From Pseudomonas graminis (GTDB lineage Bacteria; Pseudomonadota; Gammaproteobacteria; Pseudomonadales; Pseudomonadaceae): 64,000 nucleotides of DNA. The position numbers were made by a program, and so were the translations under genes. Shown here in pieces: positions 34,338 to 43,009 of the stretch. Numbering within the stretch: position 1 is the stretch's first letter; the number at the start of each line of letters is the position of its first letter. The notes below the pieces were generated by a model that searched no databases, was not told the DNA's origin, and was given only the letters and a program-made list of their open reading frames with translations. Where the stretch lies: positions 2,135,001-2,199,000 of the forward strand of contig NZ_CP053746.1 of NCBI RefSeq assembly GCF_013201545.1, read 5' to 3'.

Positions 34338-37289
34338 ATGAGCCTTCCCCTGCTGGCCGAGCTGCCGGCTGTCCTCCTGCCGTTGGTCACTCGCGCGGGC
34401 CAGTCCTGGCGTACCGCTCTCGATTCCCTGGCAGATAAAGCCAGGCATCAATTTCAGGCCTGGCCGGAGGCGCGGCTGTCGGCGTTTGATCGTGTGTGTG
34501 CGGCCAGCGATTTCGTTGCTGATCAGGTTTCACGCGATCCGCTGATGCTGCTCGATCTCGCTGAATCCGGTGAGCTGGAGCGTAGTTTTGCGCCCGGCGA
34601 GCTGCTTGGGCACATTGCCAATGCAGTCATTCAGGCTGCCAGCGACGATGAGCTGGGGCGTAATCTACGTCGTCAACGCACGCGCCAGCAAGTGCGAATT
34701 ATCTGGCGGGATCTGACCCGACAGGCCGATCTGGTGGAAACCTGCCGTGATCTCTCGGACATGGCAGATGGCTGCATCGATCTGGCTTACAAGTGGCTGT
34801 ACGAGCGGCATTGCCAGCAGTTCGGCACGCCGACCGGCCGTCGGACTGGCGAACCGCAACAGATGGTTATCCTCGGCATGGGCAAGCTGGGCGCCGTCGA
34901 GCTGAACCTATCGTCCGACATCGACCTCATCTTTGCCTACCCCGAAGGTGGCGAAACCCAAGGCGTCAAACGCCCGCTCGACAATCAGGAGTTTTTCATC
35001 CGCCTGGGTCAGCGATTGATCAAGGCGCTGGACCCGGTCACCGTCGACGGCTTCGTTTTCCGCGTCGACATGCGTCTGCGCCCGTATGGGTCTTCCGGTG
35101 CATTGGTGCTCAGCTTTAACGCGCTGGAGCAGTACTACCAGGATCAGGGCCGCGACTGGGAGCGCTACGCCATGATCAAGGCGCGGGTGGTGGGCGGTGA
35201 TCAGGAGAAGGGCAGCGAGTTGCTCGACATGCTGCGGCCGTTCGTCTATCGCCGCTATCTGGACTTCTCGGCCATTGAAGCGCTGCGCACCATGAAGCAG
35301 TTGATCCAGCAGGAAGTCCGGCGCAAGGGCATGGCCGATAACATCAAGCTGGGGGCGGGCGGCATTCGCGAAGTGGAGTTCATCGCCCAGGCGTTTCAAC
35401 TGATCCACGGCGGGCGCGATTTGAGTCTGCAGCAACGGCCGTTGCTCAAGGTGCTGAAAACCCTCGAGGGCCAAGGCTATTTGCCCGCTGCGGTCATTGA
35501 TGAGCTGCGCGAGGGCTATCAGTTCCTGCGCTATACCGAGCACGCCATTCAGGCGATCGCCGATCGGCAAACGCAAATGCTCCCCGACGACCCGCAGGAT
35601 AAAGCCCGCATCGCCTTCATGATGGGCTTTGCCGATTGGGCGAGCTTTCATGAGCAGTTGATGCATTGGCGCGAGCGGGTCGGGTGGCACTTCCGGCAGG
35701 TCATCGCCGACCCCGACGAGGAAGAAGGCCAGGAGGACCATGGCGAAGAAATCGTCGGCGGCGAGTGGCTGCCGCTGTGGGAAGAGTCGCAAAACGAAGA
35801 AAGCGCCTGCCTCCAGCTCCAGGAGGGCGGATTCGCCGACGCGCAAAAGGCCCTGAAAAATCTGAGCAACCTGCGCAACAGTTCGCAGCTGCGTTCGATG
35901 CAGCGTCTGGGCCGCGAACGGCTTGATGCCTTTATTCCGCGCCTGCTCGCCCAGGCGGTCGAGCACGACAATCCCGACCTGGTGCTGGAACGCGTGCTGC
36001 CCCTGGTGGAAGCGGTGGCGCGTCGCTCGGCGTATCTGGTGTTGCTCACCGAGAACCCGGGCGCGCTGCGTCGATTGCTGACCCTGTGCGCGGCCAGCCC
36101 TTGGATTGCCGAGCAGATCGCCCGCTTCCCGTTGTTGCTCGATGAGCTGCTGAACGAAGGTCGGCTGTTCAGCCCGCCCCAGGCGCCCGAACTCGCTGCC
36201 GAGCTGCGCGAGCGTCTGACGCGCATTCCCGAGGACGATCTCGAACAGCAAATGGAAGCGCTGCGACATTTCAAACTGGCACACCGTCTGCGGGTTGCCG
36301 CTTCTGAAATCACCGGCAGCCTGCCGCTCATGAAAGTCAGTGATTACCTGACCTGGCTGGCCGAGGCGATTCTGGAGCAAGTGCTGGCGCTCGCCTGGCG
36401 CCACACCGTTGCCCGTCATGGTGCACCGCGTCGACCGGATGGCACATTGTGTGATCCCGGTTTTGTCATCGTCGGCTACGGCAAGGTCGGCGGCATCGAG
36501 CTGGGGCACGGCTCGGATCTGGACCTGGTGTTCATCCACGATGGCGATCCCCAGGCTGAAACCGACGGCGCCAAGCCGATCGATGGCGCGCAGTTCTTCA
36601 CCCGGCTCGGTCAGCGAATCATTCATTTGATCACCACCCAGACCAACTCGGGCCAGTTGTACGAGGTCGACATGCGGTTGCGTCCTTCTGGCGCGGCGGG
36701 GTTACTGGTGAGTTCGCTCGGTGCGTTTTCCCGCTATCAGGAGAACGAGGCCTGGACGTGGGAGCATCAGGCGTTGGTGCGCGCGCGGGTGCTGGTAGGC
36801 AGCACCGATGTCGGCCGGCAGTTTCAGGCCGTACGCGCTTCGGTACTGGGCCGCGAGCGTGATCTGCAGAAACTGCGTCAGGAAGTCAGCGAGATGCGCG
36901 CCAAGATGCGCGACAACCTCGGCACCCGCACAACGGCGGCAGGCAAGGGGGCGAATGCCTTCGAACCGACGGCGCGGTTCGATCTCAAGCAGGACGCCGG
37001 AGGTATCGTCGATATTGAATTTATGGTGCAATACGCGGCCCTGGCGTGGTCCAGAGAGCATCCCGCGCTGCTTCGTTACACCGATAACATCCGTATTCTC
37101 GAAGGCCTTGAAGAGGCGGGTCTGATGGCCGCCGCCGATGCCGGTCTGCTGCGTGAGGCTTACAAGGCCTACCGCTCGGCCGCTCATCGACAGGCGTTGC
37201 AGAACGATCCGGGTGTTGTGGCTGGCGACCAGTTCGCCACCGAACGGCGCGAAGTGATGCGGATCTGGGGGCAGTTGGGGCTTAGTTGA
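34338..37289 (+). CDS. glnE: Glutamine synthetase adenylyltransferase/adenylyl-removing enzyme
   Basis: 983-residue bifunctional enzyme controlling glutamine synthetase by adding or removing AMP. Two nucleotidyltransferase domains are visible: GMGKLGAVELNLSSDIDLIF (about 180-200, deadenylylation half) and GYGKVGGIELGHGSDLDLVF (about 712-732, adenylylation half), both with the G-x11-DxD metal motif. Each is followed by its GlnD PII-uridylyltransferase-like helical region (MRLRPYGSSGALV and MRLRPSGAAGLLV). Length is standard. It is divergent from aceE. Confidence 0.96.
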   Translation: MSLPLLAELPAVLLPLVTRAGQSWRTALDSLADKARHQFQAWPEARLSAFDRVCAASDFVADQVSRDPLMLLDLAESGELERSFAPGELLGHIANAVIQAASDDELGRNLRRQRTRQQVRIIWRDLTRQADLVETCRDLSDMADGCIDLAYKWLYERHCQQFGTPTGRRTGEPQQMVILGMGKLGAVELNLSSDIDLIFAYPEGGETQGVKRPLDNQEFFIRLGQRLIKALDPVTVDGFVFRVDMRLRPYGSSGALVLSFNALEQYYQDQGRDWERYAMIKARVVGGDQEKGSELLDMLRPFVYRRYLDFSAIEALRTMKQLIQQEVRRKGMADNIKLGAGGIREVEFIAQAFQLIHGGRDLSLQQRPLLKVLKTLEGQGYLPAAVIDELREGYQFLRYTEHAIQAIADRQTQMLPDDPQDKARIAFMMGFADWASFHEQLMHWRERVGWHFRQVIADPDEEEGQEDHGEEIVGGEWLPLWEESQNEESACLQLQEGGFADAQKALKNLSNLRNSSQLRSMQRLGRERLDAFIPRLLAQAVEHDNPDLVLERVLPLVEAVARRSAYLVLLTENPGALRRLLTLCAASPWIAEQIARFPLLLDELLNEGRLFSPPQAPELAAELRERLTRIPEDDLEQQMEALRHFKLAHRLRVAASEITGSLPLMKVSDYLTWLAEAILEQVLALAWRHTVARHGAPRRPDGTLCDPGFVIVGYGKVGGIELGHGSDLDLVFIHDGDPQAETDGAKPIDGAQFFTRLGQRIIHLITTQTNSGQLYEVDMRLRPSGAAGLLVSSLGAFSRYQENEAWTWEHQALVRARVLVGSTDVGRQFQAVRASVLGRERDLQKLRQEVSEMRAKMRDNLGTRTTAAGKGANAFEPTARFDLKQDAGGIVDIEFMVQYAALAWSREHPALLRYTDNIRILEGLEEAGLMAAADAGLLREAYKAYRSAAHRQALQNDPGVVAGDQFATERREVMRIWGQLGLS

Positions 37290-37333
37290 TTGCTGGCAGG
37301 GTTCGGATCTAACGGATCTATATAAAGCTATGA

Positions 37334-37388
37334 CAGGGAGGCGTCAGGCGGCGTGTGCATGCATCACGCTGTTTGGTGGGCCTCCCTG
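37334..37388. repeat. Compound palindrome between glnE and waaF
   Basis: Outer arms CAGGGAGGC (37334-37342) and GCCTCCCTG (37380-37388) enclose an inner palindrome CGTGTGCATGCATCACG. It is followed by a T-rich stretch ending in GTTTTTGG. It could be a terminator after glnE or an attenuator before waaF, whose ATG is 28 bases downstream. Confidence 0.6.
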
Positions 37389-37415
37389 CTCGTTTCTGGT
37401 CGTTTTTGGAAGAGC

Positions 37416-38450
37416 ATGAGAATTCTGATCGTAGGGCCCAGCTGGGTCGGTGACATGGTGATGGCGCAGACGCTGTTCCAGTGCATGAAGCAGCGTCACC
37501 CGCAGTGCGAGATCGATGTGCTGGCGCCCGAGTGGAGCCGGCCGATCCTCGAACGCATGCCTGAAGTGCGCACGGCCTTGAGCTTCCCGCTCGGCCATGG
37601 CGCGCTGGAGCTGGCCACGCGTCGGCGCATCGGCAAATCCCTCAAGGGTCAGTACGATCAGGCGATTCTGCTGCCCAACTCGCTGAAGTCGGCGCTGGTG
37701 CCGTTCTTCGCCGGTATTCCCAAACGCACCGGCTGGCGTGGCGAATTTCGCTATGGCCTGCTCAACGACGTGCGCACCCTCGACAAACAGCGTTATCCGC
37801 TGATGATCGAGCGCTTCATGGCGCTGGCTTACGACAAAGGCGCCGAGCTGCCGCGCCCGTATCCCAAGCCCAGCCTGCAAATCGAAACCGCCAGCCGCGA
37901 CGCGGCGTTGGGCAAGTTCGGTCTGAGCCTTGATCGGCCGGTGCTCGCGCTGTGCCCGGGCGCCGAGTTCGGTGAATCCAAGCGCTGGCCGTCCGAGCAT
38001 TACGCCATGGTCGCCGAAGCGAAGATCCGTGAAGGCTGGCAAGTCTGGCTGTTCGGCTCGAAGAACGACCATGCAGTGGGTGAAAGCATCCGCGAGCGGC
38101 TGATTCCAGGCCTGCGCGAAGAGTCCATGAACCTCAGCGGCGGCACCTCACTGGCTGAGGCCATTGATCTGCTGTCCTGCGCGGACGCCGTGGTCTCCAA
38201 CGATTCCGGGCTGATGCACGTGGCCGCTGCGCTGAATCGCCCGCTGGTGGCGGTGTACGGCTCGACCTCGCCGGGGTTCACGCCGCCGCTGGCCGATGAA
38301 GTCGAGATCGTCCGCCTCGGCATCGAGTGCAGCCCGTGCTTCGACCGCACCTGCCGCTTCGGCCATTACAACTGCCTGCGATTGCTGGAGCCGGATTCGG
38401 TGATCCAGGCCCTCGGCCGTATTGGCGCCGCCCCGGTCGAGGTCGCCTGA
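37416..38450 (+). CDS. waaF: ADP-heptose:LPS heptosyltransferase II
   Basis: 344-residue GT9 enzyme adding the second heptose to the LPS inner core on the cytoplasmic face. MRILIVGPSWVGDMVMAQTLF opens the N-terminal Rossmann domain; CPGAEFGESKRWPSEHYA and DAVVSNDSGLMHVAAALNRPLVAVYGSTSPGFTPP are the donor-binding blocks. The C-terminus carries the WaaF-specific CSPCFDRTCRFGHYNCL cysteines. The ATG at 37416 gives family length. The stop is immediately followed by the TTG start of waaC: first of a tightly packed LPS core operon. Confidence 0.96.
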   Translation: MRILIVGPSWVGDMVMAQTLFQCMKQRHPQCEIDVLAPEWSRPILERMPEVRTALSFPLGHGALELATRRRIGKSLKGQYDQAILLPNSLKSALVPFFAGIPKRTGWRGEFRYGLLNDVRTLDKQRYPLMIERFMALAYDKGAELPRPYPKPSLQIETASRDAALGKFGLSLDRPVLALCPGAEFGESKRWPSEHYAMVAEAKIREGWQVWLFGSKNDHAVGESIRERLIPGLREESMNLSGGTSLAEAIDLLSCADAVVSNDSGLMHVAAALNRPLVAVYGSTSPGFTPPLADEVEIVRLGIECSPCFDRTCRFGHYNCLRLLEPDSVIQALGRIGAAPVEVA

Positions 38451-38451
38451 C

Positions 38452-39516
38452 TTGCGGGTACTGCTGATCAAAACCTCGTCACTGGGCGACGTGATCCACA
38501 CCCTGCCCGCGCTGACCGACGCCATGGGCGCGCTGCCGGGCATCCAGTTCGACTGGGTGGTGGAAGAGGGCTTCGCCGAGATTCCGACCTGGCATCCGGC
38601 GGTCGCCAACGTGATCCCGGTGGCCATCCGTCGCTGGCGCAAGAACCTCTGGCAGACCCTCAAAAATGGCGAATGGCGCCAGTTCAAGCGGCGCCTGCGC
38701 GACACCCGCTACGATCTGGTGATCGACGCCCAGGGCCTGCTGAAAAGCGCCTGGCTGACCCGCTACGTCAAGGCGCCCATTGCCGGGCTGGACAAGACTT
38801 CCGCGCGCGAGCCCATGGCCGCTCGTTTCTATGATCGCCCCCATGCCGTTGCCCGCGGCCAGCATGCGGTCGAGCGTTTGCGTCAGCTGTTCGCCCAGGC
38901 GCTGGGGTATCAGGTGCCTGCGGGGCTGGGTAATTACGGCCTTGATCGCAGCCACCTGCTCACCGCCACAAACGACGCGCCCTTTGTGCTGTTTCTCCAT
39001 GGCACCACGTGGGACACCAAGCACTGGCCCGAGCTGTATTGGCGGCAATTGGCCGAACGCATGATAGGCCAGGGGTTTGAAGTGCGGCTGCCGTGGGGCA
39101 ATCCGGCCGAGAAGGCACGGGCCGAGCGCATTGCCGATGGCCTTGATAATGCCGTCGTGTTGCCCAAACTCAATCTGGCAGGCGTTGCACGCGTATTGGC
39201 GAGCGCTCAAGGCTGCGTCGCGGTGGACACCGGTCTCGGTCATCTCGCCGCCGCGCTGGACGTGCCGACGCTGTCGCTGTTCGGCCCGACCAATCCGGGC
39301 CTGACCGGCGCGTACGGCCGGTCGCAGGTTCATCTGGCGGCCGATTACCCCGCCTGCGCGCCGTGCCTGCAAAAGAAATGCACCTACCGACCGACGCCTG
39401 AAGATCAGCGTCAGGTCGATACCGAGCGCGAGTGGCCCATGTGCTTTACTCGCTTGAATCCCGAGCGGGTAGCGAACCAGTTAGGCGCGCTATTGCTGGC
39501 AAAGGAACATCCCTGA
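38452..39516 (+). CDS. waaC: ADP-heptose:LPS heptosyltransferase I
   Basis: 354-residue GT9 enzyme attaching the first heptose to Kdo. MRVLLIKTSSLGDVIHTLPAL is the WaaC N-terminus; the donor-site CVAVDTGLGHLAAALDVPTLSLFGPTNPGLTGAYG block is near residue 255-290. The only start that fits is a TTG at 38452, one base after the waaF stop, with GAGG in the end of waaF as ribosome site. The stop overlaps the waaG ATG by one base. Confidence 0.95.
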   Translation: MRVLLIKTSSLGDVIHTLPALTDAMGALPGIQFDWVVEEGFAEIPTWHPAVANVIPVAIRRWRKNLWQTLKNGEWRQFKRRLRDTRYDLVIDAQGLLKSAWLTRYVKAPIAGLDKTSAREPMAARFYDRPHAVARGQHAVERLRQLFAQALGYQVPAGLGNYGLDRSHLLTATNDAPFVLFLHGTTWDTKHWPELYWRQLAERMIGQGFEVRLPWGNPAEKARAERIADGLDNAVVLPKLNLAGVARVLASAQGCVAVDTGLGHLAAALDVPTLSLFGPTNPGLTGAYGRSQVHLAADYPACAPCLQKKCTYRPTPEDQRQVDTEREWPMCFTRLNPERVANQLGALLLAKEHP

Positions 39517-40640
39517 TGCAACTGGCATTCGTGCTTTATAAATACTTCCCGTTCGGCGGCCTGCAGCGTGACTTCATGCGCATCGCCCTGGAGTGTCAGC
39601 AGCGCGGCCATAAAATCCGCGTCTACACGCTGATCTGGGAGGGTGACGTACCGCCTGGCTTCGAAGTGCTGGTGGCGCCGGTCAAGGCGATCTTCAATCA
39701 CCGCCGCAACGAAAAGCTCACCGACTGGATGAACGCCGACCTGGCCAAGCGTCCCGTGGACCGGCTGATCGGCTTCAACAAGATGCCCGGCCTGGACGTG
39801 TATTACGCCGCCGACGGCTGCTACGAAGACAAAGCGCAGAACCTGCGCCACGGCCTGTACAAATATTGGGGCCGCTATCGTCACTTCGCCGACTACGAGC
39901 GCGCAGTGTTCGCTAAAGACGCGAAGACCGAAGTCCTGATGATTTCCGAAGTGCAGCAGCCGCTGTTCGTCAAGCATTACGACACGCCGCTTGAGCGCTT
40001 TCACCTGCTGCCGCCGGGGATCTCCCTGGATCGCCGCGCGCCGGCCAATGCGGCCGAGATTCGCACCGAGTTCCGTCGCGAATTCAAGCTCGCCGACGAT
40101 GACTTGCTGCTTGTGCAGATCGGCTCCGGCTTCAAGACCAAGGGTGTGGATCGAACCCTCAAGGCACTCGCGGCGCTGCCTGCTGAATTGAAAAAACGCA
40201 CACGCCTGTTTGTAATCGGCCAGGACGACCCCAAGGTATTCCAGCTGCAGAGCACGGCGCTGGGCCTCGATGATCACGTCACCTTCATGAAGGGACGCAG
40301 CGACATCCCGCGTTTTCTGTTGGGCGCCGACCTGTTGATACATCCGGCGTACAACGAAAACACCGGCACCGTGCTGCTTGAAGCGCTGGTGGCAGGACTC
40401 CCGGTGCTGGTCAGTGCGGTGTGCGGCTACGCCCATTACATCGCCGAAGCCGACAGCGGTCTGGTGCTTGATGAGCCGTTCAACCAGAACCAGCTCAACC
40501 AGTACCTGGCCCGCATGCTCAGGGACGACGCCGCGCGCAGCACCTGGAGCCGCAACGGGCTGACATTCGCCGACACGGCTGATCTTTACAGCATGCCGCA
40601 GCACGCTGCGGATGTGATTCTGGCGGAGCACCACAGATGA
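39516..40640 (+). CDS. waaG: LPS core UDP-glucose:(heptosyl) glycosyltransferase WaaG
   Basis: 374-residue GT4 (GT-B fold) glycosyltransferase adding the first outer-core hexose. N-terminal MQLAFVLYKYFPFGGLQRDFMRIA supplies the acceptor-side Gly-rich loop; the donor-site EX7E motif is in AYNENTGTVLLEALVAGLPVL near residue 285. ATG at 39516 overlaps the waaC TGA (TGATG). The downstream waaP ATG overlaps its own stop by 4 bases. Confidence 0.95.
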   Translation: MQLAFVLYKYFPFGGLQRDFMRIALECQQRGHKIRVYTLIWEGDVPPGFEVLVAPVKAIFNHRRNEKLTDWMNADLAKRPVDRLIGFNKMPGLDVYYAADGCYEDKAQNLRHGLYKYWGRYRHFADYERAVFAKDAKTEVLMISEVQQPLFVKHYDTPLERFHLLPPGISLDRRAPANAAEIRTEFRREFKLADDDLLLVQIGSGFKTKGVDRTLKALAALPAELKKRTRLFVIGQDDPKVFQLQSTALGLDDHVTFMKGRSDIPRFLLGADLLIHPAYNENTGTVLLEALVAGLPVLVSAVCGYAHYIAEADSGLVLDEPFNQNQLNQYLARMLRDDAARSTWSRNGLTFADTADLYSMPQHAADVILAEHHR

Positions 40641-41443
40641 AACTGATCCTTGCTGAACCCTTCAAGCGCCTCTGGGCGGGGCGCGATGCGTTCGAGGCCG
40701 TTGAGGCGCTGCAAGGCCAGGTCTATCGCGAACTCGAGAACCGGCGGACGCTGCGCACCGAAGTCGACGGGCGCGGTTATTTCGTCAAGATCCATCGCGG
40801 CATTGGCTGGGGTGAAGTGGCGAAAAACCTGCTGACCGCCAAATTGCCGGTGCTCGGCGCGGGGCAGGAGTGGGACGCGGTCAACCGTCTGCATGAAGTC
40901 GGCGTCCCGACCATGACTGCCGTGGCCTACGGCGAGCGCGGCAATAATCCGGCCATGCAGCACTCGTTCATCATCACCGAAGAGCTGGCGCCGACCGAGA
41001 GCCTGGAAGACGTCAGCCTGAACTGGCGCAACGAGCCGCCCGAACCCCGCATGAAGCGCGCGTACATCGCTGAAGTGGCGCGGCTGGTCGGGATGATGCA
41101 CCGCGCCGGGGTCAACCACCGCGACTGCTACATCTGCCATTTTCTGCTGCACACCGACAAGCCGGTCACACCTGAAGATTTCAAGCTTTCGGTGATCGAC
41201 CTGCACCGCGCCCAGACGCGCCCGGCGATTACCCAACGCTGGCGCAACAAGGACCTGGCCGCGCTGTATTTCTCGGCGATGGACATCGGCCTGACCCGGC
41301 GCGACAAACTGCGGTTTCTCAAGGGCTATTTCCAGCAGCCGCTGCGGCAGATCCTGGCGCAGGAATCGGCGCTGTTGAGCTGGCTCGAAGGCAAGGCCGA
41401 GAAGCTCTATCAGCGCAAATTGCGCTACGGGGACGCGCTCTGA
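40637..41443 (+). CDS. waaP: LPS core heptose I kinase WaaP
   Basis: 268-residue sugar kinase with a protein-kinase-like fold that phosphorylates heptose I, a step essential in pseudomonads. The catalytic loop is NHRDCYICHFLL (HRD near residue 159) and the metal-binding Asp is in SVIDLHRAQ near 187. ATP-lobe elements include RGYFVKIHRG. Overlaps waaG upstream and the next kinase gene downstream (by one base). Confidence 0.95.
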   Translation: MKLILAEPFKRLWAGRDAFEAVEALQGQVYRELENRRTLRTEVDGRGYFVKIHRGIGWGEVAKNLLTAKLPVLGAGQEWDAVNRLHEVGVPTMTAVAYGERGNNPAMQHSFIITEELAPTESLEDVSLNWRNEPPEPRMKRAYIAEVARLVGMMHRAGVNHRDCYICHFLLHTDKPVTPEDFKLSVIDLHRAQTRPAITQRWRNKDLAALYFSAMDIGLTRRDKLRFLKGYFQQPLRQILAQESALLSWLEGKAEKLYQRKLRYGDAL

Positions 41444-42177
41444 TGGCGGGCTGGAAGCTGGAGTCTGGCTACGCCGCGCTGACGGAAGACTTCGGTACCC
41501 TCGACGCGGTGTTCGCCCTCAAAGGCGAGCGCCTGACCCGGGACCCACTGTCCGAAGTCATCCGCGTCGAACGCGGTGGCGTGAACTACTACGTCAAGCG
41601 CTACGTAGCGGCCGGCAAGGGTTTGCGTCGTTATTTGGGGCGCCCACGGGTCAAGTCCGAATGGCAGAATCTCAAGCGTTTCGCCAAGTGGGGCATACCG
41701 ACGGCAGAAGTCGTCGCCTGGGGGCTGGAGCGTAACGGCGCTGCGTATGATCGCGGCGCGTTGATCACCCGCGAACTGCCGCGCACCGAAGACCTGTCGG
41801 AACTGGCACGGGCCAACGACACGCGCCTGGACAGCCGCGCGTGGGTCAACGGCGTCAGCCAGCAGGTCGCGCGCTACACCCGGACCATGCACGATCATCA
41901 CTTCACCCATAACGATCTGAAGTGGCGCAACTTGCTGGTGGACGATCAGGCGACGGTGTTCCTGATCGACTGCCCCAACGGCGCGTTCTGGGTCAGCTTC
42001 ATGCTGCGCTACCGGATCACCAAGGACCTCGCCTGCCTGGACAAGGTCGCCAAATATCACCTGTCGGCCACCCAGCGCCTGCGGTTCTACCTGCAATACC
42101 GTGGTCGTGAACGCTTGAATGATTCTGACAAGAAGCGCATCCGCCACATCGTCAGTTTTTTTGAGGGTCGCGAATGA
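41443..42177 (+). CDS. wapP: LPS core kinase, WapP-like
   Basis: 244-residue kinase-fold protein of the InaA/RfaP group. The catalytic loop THNDLKWRNLL (HND near residue 156) and metal-binding FLIDCPN (near 177) are intact; the ATP-lobe Lys is in NYYVKRYVAAG. It is embedded in the core operon right behind waaP (TGATG overlap), as wapP is in P. aeruginosa, and likely phosphorylates a heptose of the inner core. The exact position of the phosphate cannot be read from sequence. Confidence 0.8.
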   Translation: MAGWKLESGYAALTEDFGTLDAVFALKGERLTRDPLSEVIRVERGGVNYYVKRYVAAGKGLRRYLGRPRVKSEWQNLKRFAKWGIPTAEVVAWGLERNGAAYDRGALITRELPRTEDLSELARANDTRLDSRAWVNGVSQQVARYTRTMHDHHFTHNDLKWRNLLVDDQATVFLIDCPNGAFWVSFMLRYRITKDLACLDKVAKYHLSATQRLRFYLQYRGRERLNDSDKKRIRHIVSFFEGRE

Positions 42178-42929
42178 GTGTTTTCATTGCTGACGCCGAC
42201 CGGGGCCTGCTGGAGCGGCACGGTCTGGCGGACTTCGATGCGTTGTGGAACGTCGAGCTCGACGCGGTGGATGAGCCAAATACCGGTCGCGGCGGCTGGA
42301 GCAGTGTGTTTCGCCTGGAGCTGGAAGGCTCCGGTTATTACCTCAAGCGCCAGAGCAATTACCTGACGTACACCCTGCATCACCCGTTTGGCGAGCCGTC
42401 GTTTTCCCGGGAGTTTCGCAACATCAGCCTGTATCAGAAGCTGGGCATTCCCGCGCTGCATGCGGTGTTTTACGCGGACCGAAAAGTCGACGGCGAGCGC
42501 CGCGCGATTCTGATGACCCGCGCGCTGGATGGCTGGACCGATCTGGACACGCTGTTGCAGGACTGGCACGAGCGGCCGGCGACCGAGCGTCTGGCGATTC
42601 TGCAGGCGTGCGGGCAACTGGCGCGCACGCTGCACAAGGCCGGGCAGGTGCATGGCTGTTTCTACCCCAAGCATATTTTCATGCGGGCGCGCGGCGGAAA
42701 GTATCTGGCCCAGCTGATCGACCTTGAGAAGACGCGCAAGTCGATCTTCGGCCAACGCGACCGGGTCAAGGACATCGAGCCCTTGCTGCGCCGCGCACCG
42801 GTCTGGAACGAAACGGAAATCCGTGAGCTGCTTGCAACGTATCTGTACGCCCCGACCGACAGCGGGCTGGTCGACGCCTGGTGGCAGCGTGTCGCCAAAC
42901 GGGGCAGTCACAAGCGCCGGGATCGGTGA
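42174..42929 (+). CDS. InaA-family kinase-like protein with altered catalytic loop
   Basis: 251-residue member of the lipopolysaccharide kinase/InaA family. The ATP-lobe Lys is in GYYLKRQSNYL and the DFG-like Asp in QLIDLEKTRKS. However, the catalytic loop reads VHGCFYPKHIFM (near residue 165), with Cys where the kinases before it have the catalytic Asp. Either the family uses another residue or the protein binds rather than phosphorylates core sugar. It overlaps the wapP-like gene by 4 bases and is 80 bases from the next kinase gene. Confidence 0.82.
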   Translation: MSVFIADADRGLLERHGLADFDALWNVELDAVDEPNTGRGGWSSVFRLELEGSGYYLKRQSNYLTYTLHHPFGEPSFSREFRNISLYQKLGIPALHAVFYADRKVDGERRAILMTRALDGWTDLDTLLQDWHERPATERLAILQACGQLARTLHKAGQVHGCFYPKHIFMRARGGKYLAQLIDLEKTRKSIFGQRDRVKDIEPLLRRAPVWNETEIRELLATYLYAPTDSGLVDAWWQRVAKRGSHKRRDR

Positions 42930-43009
42930 TTTCTGGTTTTTGATGCACACGAGATTTACTGCCTGTCAGATCTGCGATCTGGATTTGGGCTTGATCAAAG
43001 AGGGCGCCG

